A stretch of 64,000 nucleotides of DNA from assembly GCA_016794465.1 (NCBI GenBank), contig JAEUKA010000056.1:1-64000 (forward strand). Reading direction: 5' to 3'. This stretch comes from Myxococcales bacterium. Lineage in GTDB: Bacteria; Myxococcota_A; Polyangia; Palsa-1104; JAEUJZ01. The notes beneath the pieces are model-generated. The model was not told the DNA's origin. It saw nothing but the letters and a program-made list of their open reading frames with translations, and searched no databases. Below, one piece after another: positions 9,281 to 17,711 of this stretch. The position numbers and the translations under genes are program-made. The first letter of the stretch is position 1, and every line of letters starts with the position of its first letter.

Positions 9281-10606
9281 CTAAAATTGGTAGGCGACGG
9301 CGACGTTGACTTGATTGGCTTGGCTGCCGCTGACCTCGCTGTAGCGATGTTGGTAGTCGAGCTTGAGTGCAACCTCCAAGATTGGCCGGAAGGTAAGCCC
9401 GGCGGTGTAGACGGTGCGATCGAGTCCGGGCTTGCGCACCAGTCCGAGTCCCGAATCGACCACATCGAGCTGGGTATCCGTCCTCTCATACCGACCGAAC
9501 GCGATCAGCTGAAAGCCTTGGTTGTGGGGCAAGAGCCGCAGCAGATCATAGGACAGCTCGACGTAACCACCGAGGAGCTGACGCGACACCGGCCCGGCCC
9601 CGACCCGCGCCAGCGCAAGGACACGATTGAGCCGCTCGACATCGCTGATATAGACATAAGAGAGCTGACCACGCAGCGTCAGTCCCCACCGCGACAGCTT
9701 GGTATCGACGGCGGCAATCGTGACCGCGACATCGCCCAGGTTCGGATCGCCCTGCCCGGCCCGCGCCCAGTACCCCGACAGGCCAATGTTTCCGCCCAGG
9801 AACGGCGCATAGTCGAGTCGCCCCACCACCCCCCAGTCGCGCGCGCGGATCTCACTTTCCTGACGACCCCCGCGAACTCCGACATCGGCAGAGAAGCCCT
9901 CGGCGCGCAGACCCGGCGTCACATAGAGCTGATAGCGAATCGGCCCAGCGGCTCCGTACACGCCCGCCATCACTTGCTGCCAGGTACTCGGCACGATGAG
10001 CAGGTCAGCATCGGGACGCTCGGCCCCATGGAAGGTCGACGGCTCGTGGTAGATGTTGACGAGTCCGACCGGCATCACGCCCATGCCAACACGGAAGTTG
10101 ATCCAGCGCCGGATCATAAAGTCGAGCAGGGCTTGCTCGACGGCGACCTCGCCGTTGGAACCATTGGTGGTTAAGGCGTGCTCGTACTCGACTTCGGAAA
10201 AGAAGCGGATGTGGTCGGTGAAGTTGTAGCCGAAAAACAGCACCGTGCGACGGAGGTCCACCACCGTGGGCAGGCTGCCACCGATGGGCGCATTGAGGAT
10301 GACCTCGCCATAACCACCGACGGCAGCGCCACGCAATTTCTTGGTCCGATCATCGAGCGCAACGTCAATCTGCGACTGACGCGGCAGGCTGATGGCGCCC
10401 CCTTTGCGAGCCGCACTCCGAGGCGAGTCCCCGAGCACAGCTTGGGACTGAATCGGAACGTCATCATCCTCGGGAGCAAGCTGAATCGCCGGTCCCGCCT
10501 GCGCACTGCCGTCGCTCTGCGCCCAGCTCTTTTGGGTCCAAAGAGCACTCATCAAACAGAGCGCAGCAACAGCCGGTCCTGCGCGAAATCGACCAAGCGT
10601 ACACAT
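9281..10606 (-). CDS. Outer-membrane porin-like beta-barrel protein
   Basis: A 441-residue exported protein. A signal peptide ends WTQKSWAQ, a low-complexity linker follows to about residue 80, then a run of alternating amphipathic strands with aromatic girdles ending in YQF, a typical outer-membrane-barrel C-terminus. The strands and length resemble phosphate-selective porins OprO/OprP-like or carbohydrate porins; substrate cannot be read from sequence. GTG codons at 10615 and 10618 are alternative starts behind GGAG. It sits between the imelysin-like lipoprotein and the cytochrome peroxidase, suggesting uptake of a metal or metal chelate. Confidence 0.78.
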   Translation of the reverse strand: MCTLGRFRAGPAVAALCLMSALWTQKSWAQSDGSAQAGPAIQLAPEDDDVPIQSQAVLGDSPRSAARKGGAISLPRQSQIDVALDDRTKKLRGAAVGGYGEVILNAPIGGSLPTVVDLRRTVLFFGYNFTDHIRFFSEVEYEHALTTNGSNGEVAVEQALLDFMIRRWINFRVGMGVMPVGLVNIYHEPSTFHGAERPDADLLIVPSTWQQVMAGVYGAAGPIRYQLYVTPGLRAEGFSADVGVRGGRQESEIRARDWGVVGRLDYAPFLGGNIGLSGYWARAGQGDPNLGDVAVTIAAVDTKLSRWGLTLRGQLSYVYISDVERLNRVLALARVGAGPVSRQLLGGYVELSYDLLRLLPHNQGFQLIAFGRYERTDTQLDVVDSGLGLVRKPGLDRTVYTAGLTFRPILEVALKLDYQHRYSEVSGSQANQVNVAVAYQF

Positions 10607-10633
10607 GGAACGCACCACCTTCTCCGTCTCCCC

Positions 10634-11479
10634 TTAGGTCACGTCGACCACGACGCTGATCGTCAGCCCGAGCGCCGGACCGACCGCAAGGAGAGCCTGT
10701 CCCAGCTCGGCACTGCGCCGCAAAAACAGGACTTTGTCGCGCACCTGTTCCGTCGCTGAAACGCCTTGCAGCTGTCCGAGCAGCTCACTGAGCAGCCGCT
10801 GAATCTGTTCATCGAGCGCAGGGTCGGCGTCATGGATCAGGCTCGACATCGGCGCATACAGCTCGGCGATGCCCTGCAGCCCGACCCGCACCGAAACCAG
10901 CGACTGATTGGCAAACGGACTGTCCGAGCCATCAAGCTTGACGCCGGTCACCACCACCAGCGCCGACAGCGTGCCAAAGAACGCGCCCACGTCGAGCGAG
11001 CGACTCGGATCGGCCACCGCCGGCGGCAGTCGGACCGCCGCTTCCGCCAGCGCGCGTGCCCCTTGGCTCAGGGTCTGTCCGTCGGCAATCGGCTTGGCAA
11101 ACAGCGGCTGTTCCAGCTTGCGCAGTCCGACTCGGGTCAGTGGACTGTCCAGCTCTCCGTCGATGAGCGCGTCCAGCTCTGGGGCCAACAGCTTAAACAT
11201 CGTCGCGCTGCGATCGTACGAGAGCCGCGCCTGCGTCCACGACCGCTGGGCCCCTGCCACATCCTGCATCCCCGCCTGTGGCAGCGCCCACTCTAGATCC
11301 AGACAGGCCTTGGCGACCCCGTCTGCACCGCGCACCCCTTGGTCACGCAGCGTCGTCGCGAGGATCGTTGCCGCCGCATCCTTGGCCAGGCGATTGTCCG
11401 GGCTGCAGCCGCCGAGCACGAAGCTCCCGAGCTGCAAGCTGCTGGCGGCCAAGACTTGAAACCAGTTGCACCGTCTCAT
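10634..11479 (-). CDS. Imelysin/EfeO-like lipoprotein
   Basis: A 281-residue lipoprotein (lipobox LGGC at about residue 25). The middle shows the imelysin/EfeO helical signature: a Trp-x-x-Ala-Arg-x-x-Tyr helix (RSWTQARLSYDRS) followed by a short acidic ALIDGE segment and then GLRKLEQPLF. In EfeO/imelysin this last position is normally G-F/W-H-R-I-E, where HxxE binds metal; here the His is Arg, giving RxxE. Family members bind ferric or other metal ions in the periplasm. It is the first gene of the likely operon with the porin and the di-haem peroxidase. The family call is by motif only and moderately sure. Confidence 0.6.
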   Translation of the reverse strand: MRRCNWFQVLAASSLQLGSFVLGGCSPDNRLAKDAAATILATTLRDQGVRGADGVAKACLDLEWALPQAGMQDVAGAQRSWTQARLSYDRSATMFKLLAPELDALIDGELDSPLTRVGLRKLEQPLFAKPIADGQTLSQGARALAEAAVRLPPAVADPSRSLDVGAFFGTLSALVVVTGVKLDGSDSPFANQSLVSVRVGLQGIAELYAPMSSLIHDADPALDEQIQRLLSELLGQLQGVSATEQVRDKVLFLRRSAELGQALLAVGPALGLTISVVVDVT

Positions 11480-11576
11480 GGGTGAAATTGAAGGTCATAT
11501 TCCGCAAATCCTCGTCAAGTGTTTTTGCGTGAGCGAGAGGACGCTTGGCGCGCTGAGCTGCAAACTGGCTGGGTGG

Positions 11577-12521
11577 TTAGCGCGACAGCTGCGCGAACAG
11601 ATAGGAATAGAAGCCTTCCAGATCCACTTCCTGCAGGATCGAGATCGGACGACCTTGCGGGTGTTCCACCGTGCGGCCTTGGGAGACTCCTTCCGTGATC
11701 ACAGACGCGCGCGCGGACCGCAGGGAAAACAGCTCGGGCCGACCGAGATAGGCACAGGTCAGGACATCCCACGCAAAGTAGTCCTGATGCAGCACCAGCG
11801 CGTAACACATCGCCGCCAGCTCGGACAGCGGATGGCGTCTCTGCCGACACAACCGCAATACAAACTGCGAGGTAATCGGCACTCTGTTCGTCAGATCGAG
11901 CGGACAGAGAGTCAGCGGAATCGCCGTCTGAAACACCTGCGCGGCGGCCTCTGGATCGAAGTAGACATTCCACTCTGCGCTGCCGTCTTGACCGCCTTCG
12001 ATCACCTTGTCGACGTTGCCGGGAACGTGAAAAGCGCCGCCCATCCAGATGATCTCGCGGATCTTTTCGCTGATGCTGGGATCGATCAACAGCGCTTCGG
12101 CCAGCGTCGTCAGCGGCCCTGTCTCGAGGATCGTCACCGGCTGCTTGGCGGCGGCCAGAAGCTCGGCCACAAACGCCTGTCCGCGCTGCGCCACCAGCTG
12201 GGTACGGACTCCTTCCTTTTCATTGAGAATCGGAAAGTGATCGACCGAAAAGGCATCGCGGCGAAAGATGCGCGGAAACGGATTCAGGCCACGGACGGTG
12301 CTCTCGGCGACGGGAATGTCACTGCGACCGACCAGATCGAGGATCTTGCGGGTGGCGCTGACCGCCGGCTTGATGTAGCAGTCCGCCGGAGTCACCACGA
12401 CCGCCAGGATCTCGATGTGCTCCATGGTCAGAAGCAGCGCGAGCGCCAGGTAGTCATCGACGCCACCATCGTGAATGAACAGCACTGGTCGCCGCGCAGA
12501 AGAGGAGTCCGTCAACGTCAT
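11577..12521 (-). CDS. Nucleoside hydrolase (IU-NH family)
   Basis: A 314-residue cytoplasmic enzyme of the inosine-uridine preferring nucleoside hydrolase fold. The N-terminal calcium loop, usually DTDxGxDD, is HDGGVDDYLALALLL here and keeps D-G-x-x-D-D. It also has the IIWMGGAF strand and the nucleoside-binding E-x-N-x4-DPEAA block (EWNVYFDPEAAAQVF). It would hydrolyse ribonucleosides to base plus ribose; the base preference is not evident. ATG at 12521 was chosen over one six codons upstream because the Rossmann-like strand begins soon after either and 12521 is the more conventional family start. Confidence 0.85.
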   Translation of the reverse strand: MTLTDSSSARRPVLFIHDGGVDDYLALALLLTMEHIEILAVVVTPADCYIKPAVSATRKILDLVGRSDIPVAESTVRGLNPFPRIFRRDAFSVDHFPILNEKEGVRTQLVAQRGQAFVAELLAAAKQPVTILETGPLTTLAEALLIDPSISEKIREIIWMGGAFHVPGNVDKVIEGGQDGSAEWNVYFDPEAAAQVFQTAIPLTLCPLDLTNRVPITSQFVLRLCRQRRHPLSELAAMCYALVLHQDYFAWDVLTCAYLGRPELFSLRSARASVITEGVSQGRTVEHPQGRPISILQEVDLEGFYSYLFAQLSR

Positions 12522-12555
12522 CGCGGGACTATATCGCAACCGAAAGGTGCGTCAC

Positions 12556-12674
12556 GCGCTGCGGAGAGCGGCCCCTCCGTGCTCAAACAGTCCTCGCCGC
12601 TGGCGGCTTTGGCTCGATCATGCGCTTGTGGGCGGCTCCGGAACTGCGTGCGGAGGGGCCGCTCTCCGCAGCGC
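12556..12674. repeat. Perfect 24-bp inverted repeat, 71-nt loop
   Basis: Arms at 12556-12579 and 12651-12674 are exact reverse complements. An extra 5-bp GCGTC/GACGC pair lies outside (12549-12553, 12679-12683). The right arm abuts the stop codon of the rhomboid-like gene and the element fills the gap to the nucleoside hydrolase gene. No T-run follows, so it is not a standard intrinsic terminator; a MITE-like or REP-like element fits better. Confidence 0.85.
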
Positions 12675-14548
12675 TAGCGACGCTTTTTGGACTTCTTTTT
12701 CTTTTTGCTTTTGGCTTGCTCGACGGGGGAATCGGCGAACTCGTCTTTGACGGACGCGAGCACACGCGAAAGATCCAGCTGAAGGTTGGGAGGTAGCAGA
12801 TCGGAGTACAGGTAGGACAGCACCACCAGCACCTGCTTGTTGACGAGCACCGCCGTCTTGGCCTTGCTGCCCTCGGCGCCCGAGAACAGCAGCTCGACCG
12901 CCGGCATGTCCCCGACTTTGAAGTTGCGCGGCTCGCCCAGCAAGGTCAGCCGACCGGCGGCAATCTCGCGCTGCTTGTCGGCCCGCACCAGGGCCAGCGC
13001 TTGGTCAAACGCCACCAGCACCTGTGCCTGCTTCTTAAACGGCGCCTCGTGACGACGGACCGCGACATCGAGCTGCTGGAGCTTGCCGATCAAGTCGCCA
13101 AAGCGAATCGTCTGCTGCGCGCCCTCACCTTGCAGCTGCGGCTCACCGAGGAGCTTCGGCAGGACGAGTGAGATCCCGACCCCGGGCAGCGACTGCTGGG
13201 CGGGCGAGAGATCCGCTTCCGGAGCCGCCGACTCTGCACTTCCCATCTTTCCCGTTGCCGTTCCCGCCGGACCCTTGCCCAGCGCCGACGCCAGCATGGT
13301 CCGACTCCATCTCTCGCGCGCACTCGGCTCTTGCGACCAGGGCTTGCCAATCAGCAGCGCCGTCAGCAAGCTGCCCCCGAGGAGCAGCCCCGCGACCGCC
13401 GCCATCACCTGCTGTCCCAGCCTCTGCGGCCCACTTGGCGGATCGGGATCGGACAGTCGCAGCGACGGCAAGAGCCCCGACCCCACCAGCACCAGGCCGA
13501 CCGCAAAGCCACCCCCGAGGCTGGCCCGCTCGCCACTGAGAATCGCCAAGATCGCCGACGGAATCAGCCCCGCCAGCGCGACCTTGCGCACCTTTGCCAC
13601 CGTCTCGGGCGGCAGGCCTCGCGTCCGCAGCGCCATTCCAACCAGCGCGCCACAGATGCCAAACAGCGCTGGGGAAAAGCCGAACTTGCGCGGAATCAGC
13701 AGCTGCGGCGACGGCAAGACGGCAATCAGCGCGCCACACAAGATGCTCGCCACAACCACGACCAGGAAGCGCCCCAGGCCCAGCATCCGCTCGGTCTGAT
13801 AGCCCAGCGACAGCAGCACCGCGACGTTGAGCCCGACCGCCAGCAGCTGATCATGCAGCAGTCCCCCTGTGAGCAGTCGCCACACCTCGCCATCACGGAC
13901 GAAGCGCGGCACACAAATTCCCAGCTGGAGCTGCGTCCACAGCGCGCCGTCCGCCGTCGCCCACAGCCGAAACAGCCCATACAGCGCCAGCAGCACCGCC
14001 GCGAGCACGAACGTCGCCACCGGCTTCTGGGCAGCCAGGCGCTCGTCGAAGCGATCGAGCTGGCTCTGCTTGTCGGACTCGGCGCGGGTCAGACGGGCGG
14101 CAAACTCCTCGGCGGTCTCTTGCGACGGGGGCAAGTCACTCTGCGCCTTGATTGCCGTCGCCAGCGGTCCCGAGGGCGAGCCCAGCACCACTTTGCCGTC
14201 GGAGTCGACCTGATACAGCTTCAGTCGCGAGCCGTACGTCGCCGCCGCCTTGGTCAGCACCTCGGGCAGCCAGCCTTGGTTCGACAGCACCACGACGTGC
14301 TGATCGGCGACGCTCTCGGAGGTCAGCCGTGCCAGCCGCAGCTGCAGCGACCGCTCATCTTCCTTCACCGCGTCGAGGATCACGATGTACTCGGGCGGCT
14401 TGTCGGGCCGCTCGATGCGGAGCTGAACCTCTGTCTCCGTCTGGTTGTCGAGTCGAACCGGCAGCGCGGGCGAGAGCATGGCCCCCACCAGCGCCCGAAA
14501 GCGAGCGGTGACCGGCGACAGCGGACCGGGCCCAAGGGCTTCGAGCAT
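12674..14548 (-). CDS. Rhomboid-family protein, probably inactive
   Basis: A 624-residue protein. A soluble N-terminal domain (1-165) is followed by a six-helix rhomboid-like membrane core (about 177-360) and a soluble C-terminal domain (about 460-600) with a Lys/Arg-rich tail KSKKKKKSKKRR. TM2 keeps H232 and N241 (LLHDQLLAVGLN). The serine motif GASGA is GFSPALFGICGA, so S292 is present. The TM6 motif AHLGG is ASLGGGFAVG: the catalytic His is replaced by S343. Without that His the Ser-His dyad cannot form, so this is inferred to be a pseudo-protease, perhaps a substrate-binding membrane scaffold. It follows the dehydratase gene by 34 bases. Confidence 0.78.
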   Translation of the reverse strand: MLEALGPGPLSPVTARFRALVGAMLSPALPVRLDNQTETEVQLRIERPDKPPEYIVILDAVKEDERSLQLRLARLTSESVADQHVVVLSNQGWLPEVLTKAAATYGSRLKLYQVDSDGKVVLGSPSGPLATAIKAQSDLPPSQETAEEFAARLTRAESDKQSQLDRFDERLAAQKPVATFVLAAVLLALYGLFRLWATADGALWTQLQLGICVPRFVRDGEVWRLLTGGLLHDQLLAVGLNVAVLLSLGYQTERMLGLGRFLVVVVASILCGALIAVLPSPQLLIPRKFGFSPALFGICGALVGMALRTRGLPPETVAKVRKVALAGLIPSAILAILSGERASLGGGFAVGLVLVGSGLLPSLRLSDPDPPSGPQRLGQQVMAAVAGLLLGGSLLTALLIGKPWSQEPSARERWSRTMLASALGKGPAGTATGKMGSAESAAPEADLSPAQQSLPGVGISLVLPKLLGEPQLQGEGAQQTIRFGDLIGKLQQLDVAVRRHEAPFKKQAQVLVAFDQALALVRADKQREIAAGRLTLLGEPRNFKVGDMPAVELLFSGAEGSKAKTAVLVNKQVLVVLSYLYSDLLPPNLQLDLSRVLASVKDEFADSPVEQAKSKKKKKSKKRR

Positions 14549-14582
14549 GACTCATTGTAATCTGCAAAAAATGTAGTTTTCG

Positions 14583-15584
14583 CTACCTAAAAGCTGCGAT
14601 TTCCTGAAGCCGAGGCAGCGTCGCCAGATCCAAGTTGCCGCCGCACAAAAGCCCCACCACCTTGCGACTCGGCAGCCGCAGCCGTCCCGAGACAAGCGCC
14701 GCCACCGCCAGCGCCGCCGTCGGCTCAACCACTTGCTTGGCCCGCGACAGGATCAGCAGCAGCGACTCGGCAATCGCGGACTCTGGCACCGTCACGATGT
14801 CATCGACCAGCGCCTGCATCACCGGGAAGGTCAGCTGCCCCACCGCCTGCGTCGCCACTCCATCAGCCAGCGTCTGCGGCTGCGCGATCCGCACAATCTG
14901 CCCCGCTTGCCGCGAGCGAAGGGCATCATCGGCGACCTCGGGCTCGACGCCAATCACCTTCACGTGGGGAGCCAGCGCCTTCACCGCCGTCGCAATGCCC
15001 GCAATCAGGCCACCACCCCCGATCGGAATCACCAGGACTTCCACCGCCGGCCAGTCGGCCAGGATCTCCAGCCCGATGGTGCCCTGCCCGGCCATGATGT
15101 GCGGATCGTCAAACGGCGGCACCAGCACCGCCCCACGCTCCTGGGCAATCCGCTGCGCAATCGCCTCGCGATCCTCGTGAAGGCGGTCGTACAGCACCAC
15201 CTCGGCACCGTAGCCCCGCGTCGCTGCCAGCTTCACCTGCGGCACATCCTGCGGCATCACGATCACCGCCCGCGTCCCGCACAGCCGCGCCGCCAAGGCC
15301 ACCCCTTGGGCATGATTTCCCGACGAAAACGCCACCACGCCCGCCGCCTTCTGCACCGCGTCCAGCTGCCGCAGTCGGTTCAGCGCCCCGCGAATCTTGA
15401 ACGACCCCGAGCGCTGCAGGTGTTCCCCTTTGAGCCGCAGCTCGCAGCCACACAGAACTGACAGCGTCTGACACGACAAGAGCGGGGTGTGATGCACGAA
15501 GTCGGCAATCCGCTGCTGCGCCGCCTCGACATCGGCCAGCTGAATCGCCAAGTGCTGGGGATCGGAAACAGGAACTTCGCTCAC
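14583..15584 (-). CDS. PLP-dependent threonine/serine dehydratase
   Basis: A 333-residue fold-type II PLP enzyme, close to the usual length of biosynthetic-type or catabolic threonine dehydratases lacking the ACT domain. The PLP lysine lies in SGSFKIRGALN, the substrate loop is SSGNHAQG, the phosphate-binding glycine loop is GGGGLIAG, and CGGN near the end contacts the ring nitrogen. It would deaminate L-threonine and/or L-serine; racemase activity is also known in relatives. The GTG start at 15584 shares one base with the TAG stop of the desaturase fusion gene (TAGTG), implying translational coupling. No C-terminal ACT regulatory domain is present. Confidence 0.88.
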   Translation of the reverse strand: MSEVPVSDPQHLAIQLADVEAAQQRIADFVHHTPLLSCQTLSVLCGCELRLKGEHLQRSGSFKIRGALNRLRQLDAVQKAAGVVAFSSGNHAQGVALAARLCGTRAVIVMPQDVPQVKLAATRGYGAEVVLYDRLHEDREAIAQRIAQERGAVLVPPFDDPHIMAGQGTIGLEILADWPAVEVLVIPIGGGGLIAGIATAVKALAPHVKVIGVEPEVADDALRSRQAGQIVRIAQPQTLADGVATQAVGQLTFPVMQALVDDIVTVPESAIAESLLLILSRAKQVVEPTAALAVAALVSGRLRLPSRKVVGLLCGGNLDLATLPRLQEIAAFR

Positions 15585-16852
15585 TAGGCCACCTTTTGGT
15601 TGAAGAGCATTCCTTGCCGCCCTCGCTCGTCCGGTAGGCGCAGGTTCAGCCGCTTGAGGAGCAGCACCGACACCGCACAGCCCGTGTCTCCACCGCGTCG
15701 CCACAGCCAGTCATGGACCAGCACCGCCTGCGCTGCTTTGGGTCGCTGATACAGCGCTTGCCGGTCCCCCAGATACGCGAGCGGAATCACCAGCAGATCA
15801 CACGACAGCTCCTGGCTCGGCTCGTACAGAGACTCGCGCAGCTCGACGCGCGGCAGCAGGTCCGGCGCGCTCTTCCGCAGATATCGCTCGGCCACTGCCA
15901 GGTGTCGCGCACTCTGATCGATCAGCACAAAGCGCGCGTGCGGCAAGAGCCTCGCCAAGATCAGGAGCGAGCGCGGAAACAGCCCACCACCGACGATCGC
16001 CACCCGCCGGACAGAGTCTCCGTGCTGGGGCAGCTTTGGAAGCAGAGTCGCCATCGCCCGCGCATGGGTCCGCAGCATCAGCCGCTGAATCGGACCGGGT
16101 GCAAGCGCCCAGCCCTCGAGCCGATCGAGCAGCTTGGCAACACTTCGGCCATACCAAGCACGCACTCCGTCTTCGGGAAGGAAGCGCAGCAGCGGCGGCC
16201 ACTGGCTCACCCTCGAGCTAGGTGGCGACTCCTTCCGATGCAAGGGCAAGCGGCTCCAGTGTTCCCCGGGATGCAGGTGATGTTCGATGTGATAGCCGTC
16301 GTTACACCACAGCCAGTTGTGGAGCGCGCCATAGTGACTGACTCCCAGCATCGCGAAGACGGGCCGCCCGTCATGCTCGGCGATTCCTTGCAGCTGACAG
16401 AGCAGCATTCCCAGCAGATAGCCGGGCAGATACTGGAGCCAAAAAAAGCGCGGCATCAGCACCGTCAGCGTCACCCAAAACCCACCGAGCAGCAGGATCT
16501 CCAGCACGCCGAGCGGACCGAGCGGTAGCTTGCGGACTTCCTTGCGCTCCCCGGCGTGATGCCACAGGTGACGACTGCGCCACAGCTGCTGCGGCACGCC
16601 CAGCAGCAGCGTCAGATACAGCGAAAACAGCCGACTCAGGAGCGGCGACCGAAACAGCGGCGCGTGGATGTGATTGTGCGAGATCGTGTTCGCTCCCCAG
16701 CGCACGCAGCACGCAAAGACGAGCGACGCCAGCACACTCGGCCAGAGCCCAAGCCGCCCAGCCAGCAGCATCCACACACCCAGCAAGCCGCCCAGCAAAA
16801 GCGCCGCTGCGCCCAGCCACGCATCTTTGGGAGAGTGACGAAACATCGCCAC
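15584..16852 (-). CDS. Fatty acid desaturase - methyltransferase-like fusion
   Basis: A 422-residue fusion. Residues 1-200 form a membrane fatty-acid-desaturase domain with hydrophobic helices and the three His boxes: HNHIH (59-63), HLWHH (95-99) and HIEHH (188-192), which would bind the di-iron centre. Residues about 225-400 form a soluble Rossmann domain with a glycine loop RVAIVGGGLFPRS (288-290 Gly) and a following acidic strand end VLIDQS, like class I SAM-dependent methyltransferases. Lipid desaturation, perhaps followed by methylation, is inferred. It is preceded by the MYXO-CTERM gene (9-base gap) and coupled to the dehydratase gene. Confidence 0.82.
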   Translation of the reverse strand: MAMFRHSPKDAWLGAAALLLGGLLGVWMLLAGRLGLWPSVLASLVFACCVRWGANTISHNHIHAPLFRSPLLSRLFSLYLTLLLGVPQQLWRSRHLWHHAGERKEVRKLPLGPLGVLEILLLGGFWVTLTVLMPRFFWLQYLPGYLLGMLLCQLQGIAEHDGRPVFAMLGVSHYGALHNWLWCNDGYHIEHHLHPGEHWSRLPLHRKESPPSSRVSQWPPLLRFLPEDGVRAWYGRSVAKLLDRLEGWALAPGPIQRLMLRTHARAMATLLPKLPQHGDSVRRVAIVGGGLFPRSLLILARLLPHARFVLIDQSARHLAVAERYLRKSAPDLLPRVELRESLYEPSQELSCDLLVIPLAYLGDRQALYQRPKAAQAVLVHDWLWRRGGDTGCAVSVLLLKRLNLRLPDERGRQGMLFNQKVA

Positions 16853-16861
16853 TTGCGCGAT

Positions 16862-17572
16862 CTAGCTACGCCGCCGCCGGCGCATTCCCAGGAGTCCCAG
16901 GCTCACTCCCAAGCCCAGTGGCAGCGCCGACCACAGCGATCCCGCCGCCGTCATCGAGCAGCCGGACGGAGTCCCGCCGCCACCCCCACCAGTCGCTGCC
17001 ATGTCGACCTTCGGTGGAGCCGCCATGTCCACCACGGGCGGCATCGCCATATCCACCGCCGCCGGACCATCACACGCCGAGGTATCCGTCACCTTGGCCG
17101 CCAAAAGCGCCGTGCACTCAGCCGACGTACCGCCACTTGCCACGCCCATTCCCAGCGGATAGACATCGGGACTTGCGACCGGCAGCGCCGTGCGAATCGT
17201 GCCGTTGTTGTTGGGCTGGCTGGGATTGGTGGCATCACGACGCTGACCAAAGCCAACGCAGCCGCCGGTCGATGCCGCCTTGGCCAGGTCCGCCCACTGC
17301 AGCTTGCACATCGCGTCCTGGCCGCTCCCGCACGAGAAGTACATGTAGCCAACCTCGGGCGGGAAGTAGAAGCCGGTGTTGACGTTGGCGCGGGAAAAGG
17401 CTCCACACAGCACGATCCGGGCGGGATTGGTGCCATCCGGCTCGTAGCGCACCTTCTTGACGGCGGTGTAGACGCCGACCTGATCACTGGCGAGCGCCGG
17501 GGTTGCCATCGCGAGGCCGAGCACACAAGCCAGCCCGAAGGTACCGAAGCGGAGTGTAGACAGCGTGGACAT
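16862..17572 (-). CDS. MYXO-CTERM-anchored secreted protein
   Basis: A 236-residue protein with a strong GGAGG Shine-Dalgarno six bases before the ATG. The signal peptide (1-28) ends ATPALA. The middle part contains paired cysteines and no recognised catalytic motif. A Pro/Val/Asp/Met-Ala linker (three VDMA repeats) and a glycine stretch lead to a C-terminal GCS motif, a hydrophobic helix and RRRRR: the MYXO-CTERM sorting signature, which in myxococcotes is thought to be processed by a rhombosortase-like or CAAX-type protease and leave the protein on the cell surface. This is the strongest taxonomic marker in the window. Confidence 0.82.
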   Translation of the reverse strand: MSTLSTLRFGTFGLACVLGLAMATPALASDQVGVYTAVKKVRYEPDGTNPARIVLCGAFSRANVNTGFYFPPEVGYMYFSCGSGQDAMCKLQWADLAKAASTGGCVGFGQRRDATNPSQPNNNGTIRTALPVASPDVYPLGMGVASGGTSAECTALLAAKVTDTSACDGPAAVDMAMPPVVDMAAPPKVDMAATGGGGGGTPSGCSMTAAGSLWSALPLGLGVSLGLLGMRRRRRS

Positions 17573-17711
17573 GAAGCCTCCTTAAGATCGGGAAGATCTG
17601 GCGCCGCCGAAAAGAGCAAGCGCCGCAAGCGGGTTGGGAACCTAAGCCATCAAGCCGGCATCGAAGCGCGAGCCGCCCCCACACGTCAAGCGCCATTCCG
17701 ATGCCTCTTTT

